From NCBI RefSeq assembly GCF_000526915.1, contig NZ_JAGZ01000001.1, positions 856,844 to 920,843 on the forward strand: 64,000 nt of DNA, written 5' to 3'. The notes below the pieces were generated by a model that was not told the DNA's origin, did not search any database, and worked only from the letters and a program-made list of their open reading frames with translations. Source of the DNA: Mycobacterium genavense ATCC 51234 (GTDB taxonomy: Bacteria; Actinomycetota; Actinomycetes; Mycobacteriales; Mycobacteriaceae). Every line of letters begins with the position of its first letter. Within the stretch, counting starts at the first letter, position 1. Below, piece by piece: positions 56,824 to 64,000 of the stretch. The translations under genes and the position numbers were made by a program.

Positions 56824-57621
56824 ATGCGGCTGTATCGAGACCGAGCGGTAGTGCTGCGCCAGCACAAGCTCGGCGAAGCCGACCGGATCGTCACGCTGTT
56901 GACCCGTGATCACGGGTTGGTCCGCGCGGTGGCCAAGGGGGTGCGCCGCACCCGCAGCAAATTCGGCGCGCGGCTGGAACCGTTCGCGCACATCGATGTG
57001 CAGCTGCATCCCGGACGCAATCTCGACATCGTCACCCAGGTCGTTTCGATCGACGCGTTCGCCACCGACATCGTCAGCGACTACGGCCGGTACACCTGCG
57101 GGTGCGCGATGCTGGAAACCGCCGAGCGCCTCGCCGGTGAGGAGCGGGCGCCCGCCCCGGCGCTGCACCGGCTCACGGTGGGCGCGTTGCGGGCGGTGGC
57201 CGACGGACGCCGCCCCCGTGACCTGCTCCTGGACGCCTACCTGCTGCGCGCCATGGGCATCGCCGGCTGGGCCCCGGCGCTGACCGAGTGCGCGCGCTGC
57301 GCCACGCCCGGCGCGCATCGGGCATTCCACATCGCCGCCGGGGGCAGCGTCTGCGGCCACTGCCGTCCCGCCGGCTCGACCACACCGCCACTGGGTGTGC
57401 TGGAGCTGATGTCCGCCCTGCACGACGGCGATTGGGAGGCCGCCGAGGCGACGCCGCAATCCCACCGCAGCCATGTCAGCGGATTGGTGGCCGCCTATCT
57501 GCAATGGCATCTGGAACGCCAGCTCAAGACGTTGCCGCTGGTGGAGCGCAATTATCGGGTCGACCGCACCATCGCCGATCAGCGCGCCGCGCCGATCGGG
57601 CAGGATGAGGCCTGTGGCTAA
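56824..57621 (+). CDS. recO: DNA repair protein RecO
   Basis: RecO mediates RecA loading and strand annealing in the RecFOR pathway. The protein has 265 residues from the ATG at 56824, the exact M. tuberculosis length. The N-terminal OB fold contains [20 protein letters not shown] and [17 protein letters not shown]. The zinc cluster [15 protein letters not shown]...CGHC is present (about 160-185). The stop overlaps uppS by 17 bases. Confidence 0.95.
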   Translation: MRLYRDRAVVLRQHKLGEADRIVTLLTRDHGLVRAVAKGVRRTRSKFGARLEPFAHIDVQLHPGRNLDIVTQVVSIDAFATDIVSDYGRYTCGCAMLETAERLAGEERAPAPALHRLTVGALRAVADGRRPRDLLLDAYLLRAMGIAGWAPALTECARCATPGAHRAFHIAAGGSVCGHCRPAGSTTPPLGVLELMSALHDGDWEAAEATPQSHRSHVSGLVAAYLQWHLERQLKTLPLVERNYRVDRTIADQRAAPIGQDEACG

Positions 57622-58492
57622 GACCCACGACCGCAACTTCCCGCAATTGCCCGCCGCGCCCTCGAGCTATCCGACCTTTCCCGACAAGTCGACCTGGCCG
57701 GTGGTGTTCCCCGAGTTGCCGCCGGCTGCGGACGGCGGCCCGAGCCGGCCACCCCAGCACGTTTCGAAGGCCGTCGCGCCGCGCATCCCGGCGGACCGAT
57801 TGCCCAACCATGTGGCCATCGTGATGGACGGCAACGGCCGCTGGGCCACTCAGCGCGGCCTGACCCGCACCGACGGCCACAAGGCGGGGGAGGCGGTGGT
57901 GATCGACGTCGTCTGCGGGGCAATCGAAATCGGGATCAAGTGGCTCAGCCTCTACGCGTTCTCCACCGAAAACTGGAAGCGATCCCCCGAAGAGGTCCGC
58001 TTCCTGATGGGCTTCAACCGCGACGTGGTGCGGATGCGCCGGGTCAACCTCAACACGATCGGGGTCAAGATCCGCTGGGTGGGGTCACGGCCACGCCTGT
58101 GGCGCAGCGTGATCAACGAGTTGGCGATCGCCGAGGAGATGACGAAGGGCAACGACGTCATCACCGTCAACTACTGCGTGAACTACGGTGGGCGCGCCGA
58201 AATCGCCGACTCCGCAAGGGAAATCGCGCGTTTAGCGGCCGCGGGCCAGCTGAACCCGGAACGCGTCACCGAGGCGACGGTGGCCCATCACCTGCAGCGG
58301 CCCGACATCCCCGACGTGGATCTGTTCCTGCGGACCTCGGGGGAGCAGCGCTCCAGTAATTTCATGCTGTGGCAGGCGGCCTACGCCGAGTACATCTTTT
58401 CCGACAAGTTGTGGCCCGACTACGACCGTCGCGACCTGTGGGCGGCCTGCGAGGAATATGCGGACCGCAACCGACGGTTTGGGAGCGCCTGA
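57605..58492 (+). CDS. uppS: Decaprenyl diphosphate synthase (cis-prenyltransferase)
   Basis: This enzyme makes the C50 decaprenyl diphosphate carrier for arabinogalactan and peptidoglycan precursors. The protein has 295 residues from the ATG at 57605; a GTG at 57614 is an alternative. Conserved region I is [18 protein letters not shown] (catalytic Asp), followed by [18 protein letters not shown] and the C-terminal [19 protein letters not shown] region binding the homoallylic diphosphate. A long, Pro-rich N-terminal extension is normal for mycobacteria. It is coupled to the YbjN gene (TGATG). Confidence 0.96.
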   Translation: MRPVAKTHDRNFPQLPAAPSSYPTFPDKSTWPVVFPELPPAADGGPSRPPQHVSKAVAPRIPADRLPNHVAIVMDGNGRWATQRGLTRTDGHKAGEAVVIDVVCGAIEIGIKWLSLYAFSTENWKRSPEEVRFLMGFNRDVVRMRRVNLNTIGVKIRWVGSRPRLWRSVINELAIAEEMTKGNDVITVNYCVNYGGRAEIADSAREIARLAAAGQLNPERVTEATVAHHLQRPDIPDVDLFLRTSGEQRSSNFMLWQAAYAEYIFSDKLWPDYDRRDLWAACEEYADRNRRFGSA

Positions 58493-58920
58493 TGACATCG
58501 CTGCAAGAACGTCTCGGCTCGATCCTGCGCGACGTGCTGCATGTCGAGGACGAACCCGACGGCGGCCTGACCGTGCACCACGACGGCACCTTCGCGTCGC
58601 TGCGGGTGGTCAACATCGCTGAGGGCCTGGACCTGGTGTCGCTGACCCAGGTCGTGGCGTGGGATCTGCCGCTGACCAAGAAGCTCAGCGATCAGGTGGC
58701 CAAGCAGGCGCACAACAGCAACTTCGGCAGTGTGACCGTCGTCGAAAAGGTCAGCGAGAAGGCCGCGGCGCGGAACTCCGGTAAGGGTGCGCCCAAAACT
58801 GCGGACGTGATGCTGCGGTACAACTTCCCGGGCGCGGGCTTGGCCGATGACGCCCTGCGCACCCTGATCCTGCTGGTGCTCGACACCGGCGCCCAGATGC
58901 GGCGCCTACTGACCGCCTGA
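58492..58920 (+). CDS. YbjN-domain protein (Rv2360c-like)
   Basis: This protein has 142 residues, the M. tuberculosis length, and starts at TGATG with the uppS stop. The compact YbjN-like domain (a class I secretion-chaperone-like fold) shows SLRVVNIAEGLDLVSLTQVV and FPGAGLADDALRTLILLVLD. No function is established. Confidence 0.85.
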   Translation: MTSLQERLGSILRDVLHVEDEPDGGLTVHHDGTFASLRVVNIAEGLDLVSLTQVVAWDLPLTKKLSDQVAKQAHNSNFGSVTVVEKVSEKAAARNSGKGAPKTADVMLRYNFPGAGLADDALRTLILLVLDTGAQMRRLLTA

Positions 58921-59016
58921 CCGGCTGGCCCGCTGGCCGTTGACCGCGGCCCGGGCGCCCCGCGCATTGGGCGCCGAGCGCGCGGCCAGCCGCGCGTTGG
59001 GTCGGGCATTACGGTC

Positions 59017-59406
59017 TCAGCGGCAGTCCGAGCAGGTGCCGAAGATCTCGATGGTGTGGCTGACGTCGGAATAGCCGTGCTTGGCGGCCACCTGCAACGC
59101 CCACTCCTCGACCTCGTGGTCGCCCACCTCGATGGTGGATCCGCAGTGCCGGCACACCAGGTGATGGTGATGGTGCTCCGAGCAGCGCCGGTAGACCGAT
59201 TCGCCGGTGTCGGTGCGCAGCGTGTCCACCATTCCGGCCGATGCCATGGACTGCAGCGTCCGGTAGACCGTCGTCAGCCCGATGTTCTCGCCGCGGCGGC
59301 GCAGCTCGTCGTGCAGCTCCTGGGCCGAGCGGAATTCGTCGCGAGTCTCCAGCAGCGTGGAAATCGCCGCCCGCTGACGGGTGGAACGGACGCTGGGTCG
59401 GGTCAT
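59017..59406 (-). CDS. zur: Zinc uptake regulator Zur (FurB)
   Basis: This Fur-family zinc repressor has 129 residues. The N-terminal winged helix has AAISTLLETRDEFRSAQELH and NIGLTTVYRTLQSMASAG. The C-terminal dimerisation domain has HHHHLVCRHCG and the terminal GTCSDC, providing Cys/His zinc sites. It is coupled to smtB by a 4-base overlap. Known role: repression of zinc-uptake, ribosomal paralogue and ESX-3 genes. Confidence 0.95.
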   Translation of the reverse strand: MTRPSVRSTRQRAAISTLLETRDEFRSAQELHDELRRRGENIGLTTVYRTLQSMASAGMVDTLRTDTGESVYRRCSEHHHHHLVCRHCGSTIEVGDHEVEEWALQVAAKHGYSDVSHTIEIFGTCSDCR

Positions 59407-59801
59407 GGTGTGTCCTCGCTGGCATGGTCGACGGCGTCGACGACGATGTGCGCCAGGTGGTGGTCGGCCAGGCGGTACAGCACCTCGCGGCCGGAGCGCT
59501 CCCCGGCGACCACTCCCGCCGCCTTGAGGATCTTCAAATGCTGGCTGACCAGCGGTTGTGGCACGCCCAGCGCGTCGACCAGCTCGTGCACGCAGCGTTG
59601 GGATTCGCGGAGTTGCAGCACGATGGCGATCCGTACGGGCGCGGCCAGCGCGCGCAGCAGCTCACCGGCGGCATCGAGGATCTCGCGCGACGGCGGCTCC
59701 GGATACTCGGCGAACGGGGCATGTTCGCCTGCGCCCGCCGGGCCGTGCCGGGGGGAAACCAGATCCGACGATGAGGCCGATGACGAGGAGGGCATCATCA
59801 T
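59403..59801 (-). CDS. smtB: Zinc-responsive ArsR-family regulator SmtB
   Basis: This protein has 132 residues. The winged helix region has LGVPQPLVSQHLKILKAAGV and SGREVLYRLADHHLAHIVVD. The C-terminal LADHHLAHIVVDAVDHASED is an alpha-5 metal site of Asp/His-His type. SmtB represses the smtB-zur operon and is released by zinc, so the two genes form a zinc sensing cascade. A palindromic operator candidate is 70 bases upstream. Confidence 0.94.
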   Translation of the reverse strand: MMMPSSSSASSSDLVSPRHGPAGAGEHAPFAEYPEPPSREILDAAGELLRALAAPVRIAIVLQLRESQRCVHELVDALGVPQPLVSQHLKILKAAGVVAGERSGREVLYRLADHHLAHIVVDAVDHASEDTP

Positions 59802-59870
59802 GCGAGCGTCATCTCCTCGAAAAGTGCCGGGTACGTGGAGTGCCCACTATAGGGAACGACTTCCACTGTC

Positions 59871-59890
59871 ACATGCATGATGATGCATGT
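59871..59890. promoter_or_regulatory. Perfect 20-bp palindrome upstream of smtB (operator candidate)
   Basis: ACATGCAT-GATG-ATGCATGT has exact 8-base arms around a 4-base centre. It is 70 bases upstream of smtB and 86 bases upstream of the divergent glyS start. Its position and AT-rich dyad structure fit an ArsR/SmtB operator. That SmtB binds it is inferred. Confidence 0.65.
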
Positions 59891-59975
59891 CAAAGACCTC
59901 GGCCCGGTCGATACCATTGCTGATGTTTCGCGGGCGACGATTCGCCGCCCCGCCTCTTCAGGCATCCGAAAGGGA

Positions 59976-61367
59976 GTGGACCACCCCGTGGCGTCCGTCA
60001 TCGACACCGTCGTCAACCTGGCCAAACGACGCGGATTCGTCTATCCCTCGGGTGAGATCTACGGCGGCACCAAGTCGGCGTGGGATTACGGGCCGCTGGG
60101 CGTGGAACTCAAGGAGAACATCAAGCGGCAGTGGTGGCGCGCCGTGGTCACCGGCCGCGACGACGTCGTGGGACTCGACTCGTCGATCATCCTGCCGCGG
60201 CAGGTGTGGGTGGCCTCCGGCCACGTCGAGGTGTTTCACGACCCGCTGGTGGAGTCGCTGATCACCCACAAGCGCTACCGCGCCGACCACCTCATCGAGG
60301 CCTACGAGGCCAAACACGGGCACCCGCCACCCAACGGGCTGGCCGATATCCGCGACCCGGAGACCGGGGAGCCCGGCCGGTGGACCGAGCCGCGCGAATT
60401 CAACATGATGCTCAAGACCTACCTCGGGCCCATCGAGACGGAGGAGGGACTGCACTACCTGCGGCCCGAGACCGCGCAGGGCATCTTCGTCAACTTCGCC
60501 AACGTGGTGACCACCGCCCGGCGCAAGCCGCCGTTCGGCATCGGCCAGATCGGCAAGAGCTTCCGCAACGAGATCACCCCGGGCAACTTCATCTTCCGCA
60601 CCCGTGAGTTCGAGCAGATGGAGATGGAGTTCTTCGTCGAGCCGTCGACCACGAAGGAATGGCATCAGTACTGGATCGACACCCGGCATCAGTGGTACAC
60701 CGACCTTGGCATCAAACCGGAGAACCTGCGCCTGTACGAACACCCCAAAGACAAGCTGTCGCACTACTCCGACCGCACCGTCGACATCGAGTACAAATTC
60801 GGCTTCCAGGGCAACCCGTGGGGCGAGCTGGAAGGTGTCGCCAATCGGACCGACTTCGATTTGTCAACGCACGCAAAGCATTCCGGTGTCGACCTGTCCT
60901 TTTACGACCAGGTCAGCGACACCCGGTACACGCCGTACGTGATCGAACCCGCAGCCGGCCTGACGCGGTCCTTCATGGCGTTTTTGATCGACGCCTACGC
61001 CGAGGACGAAGCCCCCAACGCCAAGGGCGGGGTGGACAAGCGCACCGTGCTGCGGCTCGACCCGCGCCTGGCCCCGGTCAAGGCGGCGGTGCTGCCGCTG
61101 TCGCGGCACGCCGACTTGAGCCCCAAGGCTCGCGACCTGGCCGCAGAACTGCGGCAGTCCTGGAACATCGAGTTCGACGACGCCGGCGCGATCGGGCGCC
61201 GCTACCGTCGCCAGGACGAGGTCGGCACGCCGTTCTGCGTGACGGTGGATTTCGACTCGCTCGAGGACAACGCCGTCACCGTGCGCGAACGCGACGCCAT
61301 GACGCAGGAGCGGGTGGCAATGGACGCGGTTGCGGACTACCTAGCGGTTCGGCTCAAGGGCGCCTAG
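59976..61367 (+). CDS. glyS: Glycyl-tRNA synthetase (dimeric alpha2 type)
   Basis: This class II synthetase has 463 residues from the GTG at 59976; longer upstream frames exist but have no family match. Motif 1 is near [17 protein letters not shown]. Motif 2 covers [19 protein letters not shown] and motif 3 is in [14 protein letters not shown]. The C-terminal anticodon-binding domain begins near [17 protein letters not shown]. The GTG is preceded by GAAAGGGA. Essential gene, fully open. Confidence 0.96.
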   Translation: MDHPVASVIDTVVNLAKRRGFVYPSGEIYGGTKSAWDYGPLGVELKENIKRQWWRAVVTGRDDVVGLDSSIILPRQVWVASGHVEVFHDPLVESLITHKRYRADHLIEAYEAKHGHPPPNGLADIRDPETGEPGRWTEPREFNMMLKTYLGPIETEEGLHYLRPETAQGIFVNFANVVTTARRKPPFGIGQIGKSFRNEITPGNFIFRTREFEQMEMEFFVEPSTTKEWHQYWIDTRHQWYTDLGIKPENLRLYEHPKDKLSHYSDRTVDIEYKFGFQGNPWGELEGVANRTDFDLSTHAKHSGVDLSFYDQVSDTRYTPYVIEPAAGLTRSFMAFLIDAYAEDEAPNAKGGVDKRTVLRLDPRLAPVKAAVLPLSRHADLSPKARDLAAELRQSWNIEFDDAGAIGRRYRRQDEVGTPFCVTVDFDSLEDNAVTVRERDAMTQERVAMDAVADYLAVRLKGA

Positions 61368-61521
61368 CGCGCCGGCGAACCGGCCATTTCGGCGACCGGG
61401 GTCGTTTTGGTGTAGTGCTGTCCACGATCCGGCCTTAGTCTTATACGCAGTGTCCAGTCGCTGTGACTGTCGGGGTGCGGTTCTACGGCCGTACAAACGG
61501 CTGGTCGTGTCGAGGTAGTGG

Positions 61522-62700
61522 ATGGTTCTGGATTTCGCGTTCTTCCCGCCGGAGATCAACTCGGCCCTGATGTACGGCGGTGCCGGCTCAGGGCCGCTGT
61601 TGGCGGCTGCCGCTGCCTGGGATGGATTGGCCGCCGACATGTGGGCGTCGGCGTCGTCCTTCGACTCGGTCGTGTCGGGCCTGGCGTCGAATGGGCAATG
61701 GACGGGTCCGTCCGCGGAGTCGATGACGCAGGCGGCCGCGCCCTATCTGCAGTGGCTGCACACGGCGGCCGCGCACGCCTCGATGTCGGCCGTGCAAGCC
61801 CGGGTGGCGGCGATGTCGTACGAGTCGGCGTTCGCGGCGACGGTGCCGCCGGCGGCGATCGCCGCGAACCGTGTCCAGCTGATGACCCTGATCGCGACGA
61901 ACTTTCTGGGCCAGAACACCGCCGCAATCGCGATGACCGAATTCGAATACCTGCAAATGTGGCTGCAGGACGTGATGGCCATGTTCGGCTATCACGCCGG
62001 GGCGCGATCGGTGATGTCGGCGTTGCCGTCGATCACGGCGGCGCCGTCGAGCTTGGCGGGGCTGTTCACCACCCCGCTGAGCACGTTGGCATCCCAATTC
62101 GCCGGGGCGCTGTCGTCGGTGGGTGGGCAGATATTCGGGCCCGGATTCTCGTCGGCGGTGACCGCGATCCAGACCGCGCTGACCCAGGTCGGGTCGATCG
62201 TCACCTCGGCGCCGGTGTCGTCGCTGATGTCGGTCGCCCAGATCGGGATGTATCCGGCGACCGCGGTGACGGCGCCGATGATGGCGCTGGCATCAGGTAC
62301 CGCGCCGGTGACCTCGTTGGCCGGCGCGACGAATATGGCCGCCACTGGTGCGGCCCAAACCGTCGGTTCGAGCGCACCGGCGACGCGGGTAATGAGCGGC
62401 GACGGAAGCTGGGGCTCGTCGATTTCGGCCAGTCTGGGCCGGGCGCGGCTGGCCGGCGCGATATCGGTGCCCCCGGTATGGCAGGGCTCGACGTCGGCCC
62501 CGATCGTCAGCTCCGCGATGGCGGGGGCGGGTACGTCCGGTGCCGTGGCGGAGCCGGTCGGATCCACCAGCGGCGTGCCGATGCCGGTGCGGGCGGCCGC
62601 GGGTCATGACAAGCCGGCCGAAATGGTGGGACGCGCCGGAACCAGCGCGACGCACGTCGTGCAGACCCGGCCTAGGGTGGTGCCGAGAAAGGGCGCGTAA
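61522..62700 (+). CDS. PPE-family protein, SVP subgroup
   Basis: This protein has 392 residues. The N-terminal PPE domain (about 1-175) starts MVLDFAFFPPEINSALMYGG with the Pro-Pro-Glu at 9-11 and contains the WTGPSAESM turn (WxG-like). The C-terminal part has GxxSVPPVW (AISVPPVWQGSTSA), the mark of the SVP subgroup exported by ESX-5. No PE partner gene lies beside it. The ATG at 61522 has GAGG 8 bases upstream. Function at the cell surface is unknown. Confidence 0.9.
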   Translation: MVLDFAFFPPEINSALMYGGAGSGPLLAAAAAWDGLAADMWASASSFDSVVSGLASNGQWTGPSAESMTQAAAPYLQWLHTAAAHASMSAVQARVAAMSYESAFAATVPPAAIAANRVQLMTLIATNFLGQNTAAIAMTEFEYLQMWLQDVMAMFGYHAGARSVMSALPSITAAPSSLAGLFTTPLSTLASQFAGALSSVGGQIFGPGFSSAVTAIQTALTQVGSIVTSAPVSSLMSVAQIGMYPATAVTAPMMALASGTAPVTSLAGATNMAATGAAQTVGSSAPATRVMSGDGSWGSSISASLGRARLAGAISVPPVWQGSTSAPIVSSAMAGAGTSGAVAEPVGSTSGVPMPVRAAAGHDKPAEMVGRAGTSATHVVQTRPRVVPRKGA

Positions 62701-63282
62701 GGGGGGCTTCGGCGGGCCCGGATGCAATTGCTCGGGCGGTCATACGAATGAATCGGACATGTCGCAAATTTCTCGACATGTTGCGAACTTGTATTCATCG
62801 GTTACCCGCTTAATCAAACTATTAGGTACGGTTTGTGCTCGCGAATGATTGCGGGCCCGCAATGTTCGGCAGAAAGATGCGTTCGCGGGTGGCCCCGATC
62901 CTTGGTGCCGGTCCTGCGCGGTGGTTCGACGAGCTTGCAGCGGTTGCCGGTGCGGCGTCGTGGTGCGGCGTGCCCGCCCCGCACGCATCCGCGACATGAC
63001 CGCAGAATCCCTGCCGAGCAACAAAATTCGCGCTGACGATAACGGCCGGATAAGCAACCGTTCCGCTAACCGGCACCGTCGGTCGATGCCTCGATCCACC
63101 GGCGCGGCGACGATCGTGACGGCTGGTTACCGCGCGGCTGAATTTTCGTGATTAACCACGACGAAAATCCGAAATTTCCAACAATTGTCCTCCTGCTTGC
63201 TTTACTATGACAAATACTCGGCGGCGATTTGTGCGCCGTTGGGGTCTGTGTGAACAGAGTTTCGGGTGTGGAAGGGGGCATC
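62701..63282. other. 580-bp intergenic region with operator-like inverted repeats
   Basis: No convincing gene is seen in this gap. It is less GC-rich than its surroundings and contains ACATGTCG-N9-CGACATGT (62757-62781, perfect 8-base arms) and the perfect 16-bp palindrome ATTGCGGGCCCGCAAT (62848-62863). Small open frames here have no family features. The gap probably holds the promoter region for the Rv2348c-like/esx genes. Confidence 0.5.
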
Positions 63283-63609
63283 ATGCTTTTGCCTCTTGGT
63301 TCACCTCTGCCGGACGATTCGGTGGTGGCAGTTCGGGGTGAGTCAGGCATGCTCGGTCGCTTGACGGTTCCGCTCAGTTGGAGCGTGGCCGTTCCGCCGG
63401 ACGACTATGACCATTGGGCACCGGAGCGCGAAGAGCTCTCCGATGCCGAGGTCAACGCGACCGACGGGCCGGATTCAGAAGCGGCTGCCGATGGCATGAG
63501 CGAGAAGAAGGAATGGGGGCATTGGAACGGATGGGGAGGCGACGCCGAACCTCGTTTCGAAGTGCCACGAACCAGCAGCGTGGTGCCGCATTCGCCGGCA
63601 GCTGGTTGA
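63283..63609 (+). CDS. Small PPE-C-terminus-like protein (Rv2348c-like)
   Basis: This protein has 108 residues, the same length as Rv2348c, from an ATG at 63283 with GAAGGGGG upstream. The segment [19 protein letters not shown] resembles the SVPxSW region of PPE-SVP proteins, and the end [17 protein letters not shown] resembles the PPE C-terminal tail, so it looks like a PPE C-terminus without the PPE domain. The middle is acidic with Trp-rich [12 protein letters not shown]. It lies upstream of the esx gene, as in M. tuberculosis, where it is an antigen. Confidence 0.85.
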   Translation: MLLPLGSPLPDDSVVAVRGESGMLGRLTVPLSWSVAVPPDDYDHWAPEREELSDAEVNATDGPDSEAAADGMSEKKEWGHWNGWGGDAEPRFEVPRTSSVVPHSPAAG

Positions 63610-63674
63610 GAGCGACGGTCGGACAACGGGTCGGCCGTCGCTGGGTTCAGTCCGCTACCCAGGGAAGAGGAAGT

Positions 63675-63971
63675 ATGGCAACACGTTTTATGACCGATCC
63701 GCACGCGATGCGTGCGATGGCGGGCCGTTTTGAGATGCACGCGCAGACGGTGTCGGATGAGGCTCGCAAGATGTGGGCGTCGTCGATGAACATCGCCGGT
63801 GCGGGCTGGAGTGGTCAGGCCCAGGCGACCTCGTACGACACGATGGGTCAGATGAACCAGGCGTTCAACAACATTGTCAACATGCTCCACGGCGTGCGGG
63901 ACGGACTGATCCGTGACGCCAACAACTACGAGACGCAAGAGCAGGCCTCGCAGCAGGCCCTCAGCCACTAA
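63675..63971 (+). CDS. esxP: EsxP-like WXG100 protein (EsxJ/K/M/P/W group)
   Basis: This protein has 98 residues, the exact length of the EsxJ/K/M/P/W (QILSS) group. The WxG turn is [14 protein letters not shown], and helix 2 has [19 protein letters not shown]. The C-terminal [12 protein letters not shown] gives the YxxxE export signal. The last residues read QALSH instead of [14 protein letters not shown] precedes the ATG. An EsxO-like partner gene should follow just beyond the window. The symbol is by position next to the Rv2348c-like gene. Confidence 0.9.
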   Translation: MATRFMTDPHAMRAMAGRFEMHAQTVSDEARKMWASSMNIAGAGWSGQAQATSYDTMGQMNQAFNNIVNMLHGVRDGLIRDANNYETQEQASQQALSH

Positions 63972-64000
63972 CCGCGAAAACCACTGGTTTCCAAAACTTT

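Noticed and set aside
62849..63151. 100-residue open frame in the PPE-esx gap
   Set aside because: It is Arg/Cys-rich, has no ribosome site and no recognisable motif, and crosses a palindrome; treated as non-coding.

Overview
The window is chromosomal DNA from a slow-growing Mycobacterium. It is very GC-rich, uses GTG/TTG starts freely, and its gene order follows M. tuberculosis H37Rv closely: first the block corresponding to Rv2712c-Rv2667 (0-36.5 kb), then the block corresponding to Rv2375-Rv2347c (42.6-64 kb). The gene set (PPE-SVP, EsxP-like, mycobactin-type NRPS remnant, IdeR, CeoBC, AftC) is mycobacterial. Its details look most like the M. avium complex. That placement, and the suggestion of a lineage undergoing genome decay, are inferences from memory of gene families; no search was run.

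Region by region: (1) 0-10.7 kb holds iron regulation and the principal sigma factors (ideR, sigB, sigA), with small DUF proteins, ppgK, suhB, cei and dut. (2) 12.4-19.7 kb is a likely potassium/pH module: two RCK proteins (ceoB, ceoC), a KimA/KUP-like permease transcribed divergently from them, a TrmA-like RNA methyltransferase, and a CPA1-type antiporter carrying its own RCK_C domain. (3) 19.7-28.4 kb holds dxs, an RNase D-like protein, echA15 and the coproporphyrin-type heme block hemE-hemY-hemQ. (4) 28.4-29.5 kb is a DUF559 nuclease-like gene bracketed by two 60-bp direct repeats, with the 3' tail of a second DUF559 gene next to the outer repeat. (5) 29.5-36.5 kb runs msrB, aftC, a lipoprotein alpha/beta-hydrolase with no visible nucleophile serine, ribD, a broken zapE-like ATPase, and clpC2 with palindromic operator candidates. 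(6) 36.6-42.6 kb is an accessory and rearranged stretch: two DUF732 genes, a broken membrane protein, a lipoprotein, a cmtR/CDF metal-efflux pair, and a truncated NRPS remnant joined tail-to-tail with a truncated carboxymuconolactone-decarboxylase-family gene. (7) 43.1-51.7 kb is the hrcA-dnaJ2-rsmE-phoH-ybeY-(secreted protein)-CorC-like-Rv2365c-era run. (8) 51.8-55.1 kb is an EspA/EspC-like type VII secretion pair, both genes frameshifted, followed by an intact hemerythrin and a frameshifted manganese catalase that converge on a strong terminator. (9) 55.3-61.4 kb holds amiA2, recO, uppS, a YbjN protein, zur/smtB and glyS. (10) 61.5-64 kb holds a PPE-SVP protein, an Rv2348c-like small protein and an EsxP-like WXG100 protein.

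The main theme beyond the housekeeping core is decay. At least 17 single-base-scale frameshifts fall in nine genes, and every one of these genes looks dispensable. All recognisable core genes are open. Either these loci are genuine pseudogenes or the assembly carries homopolymer indels; the bias towards dispensable genes favours real decay. The most unusual element is the DUF559 unit with repeats at both ends, which looks like a gene-sized mobile or tandemly recombining element.
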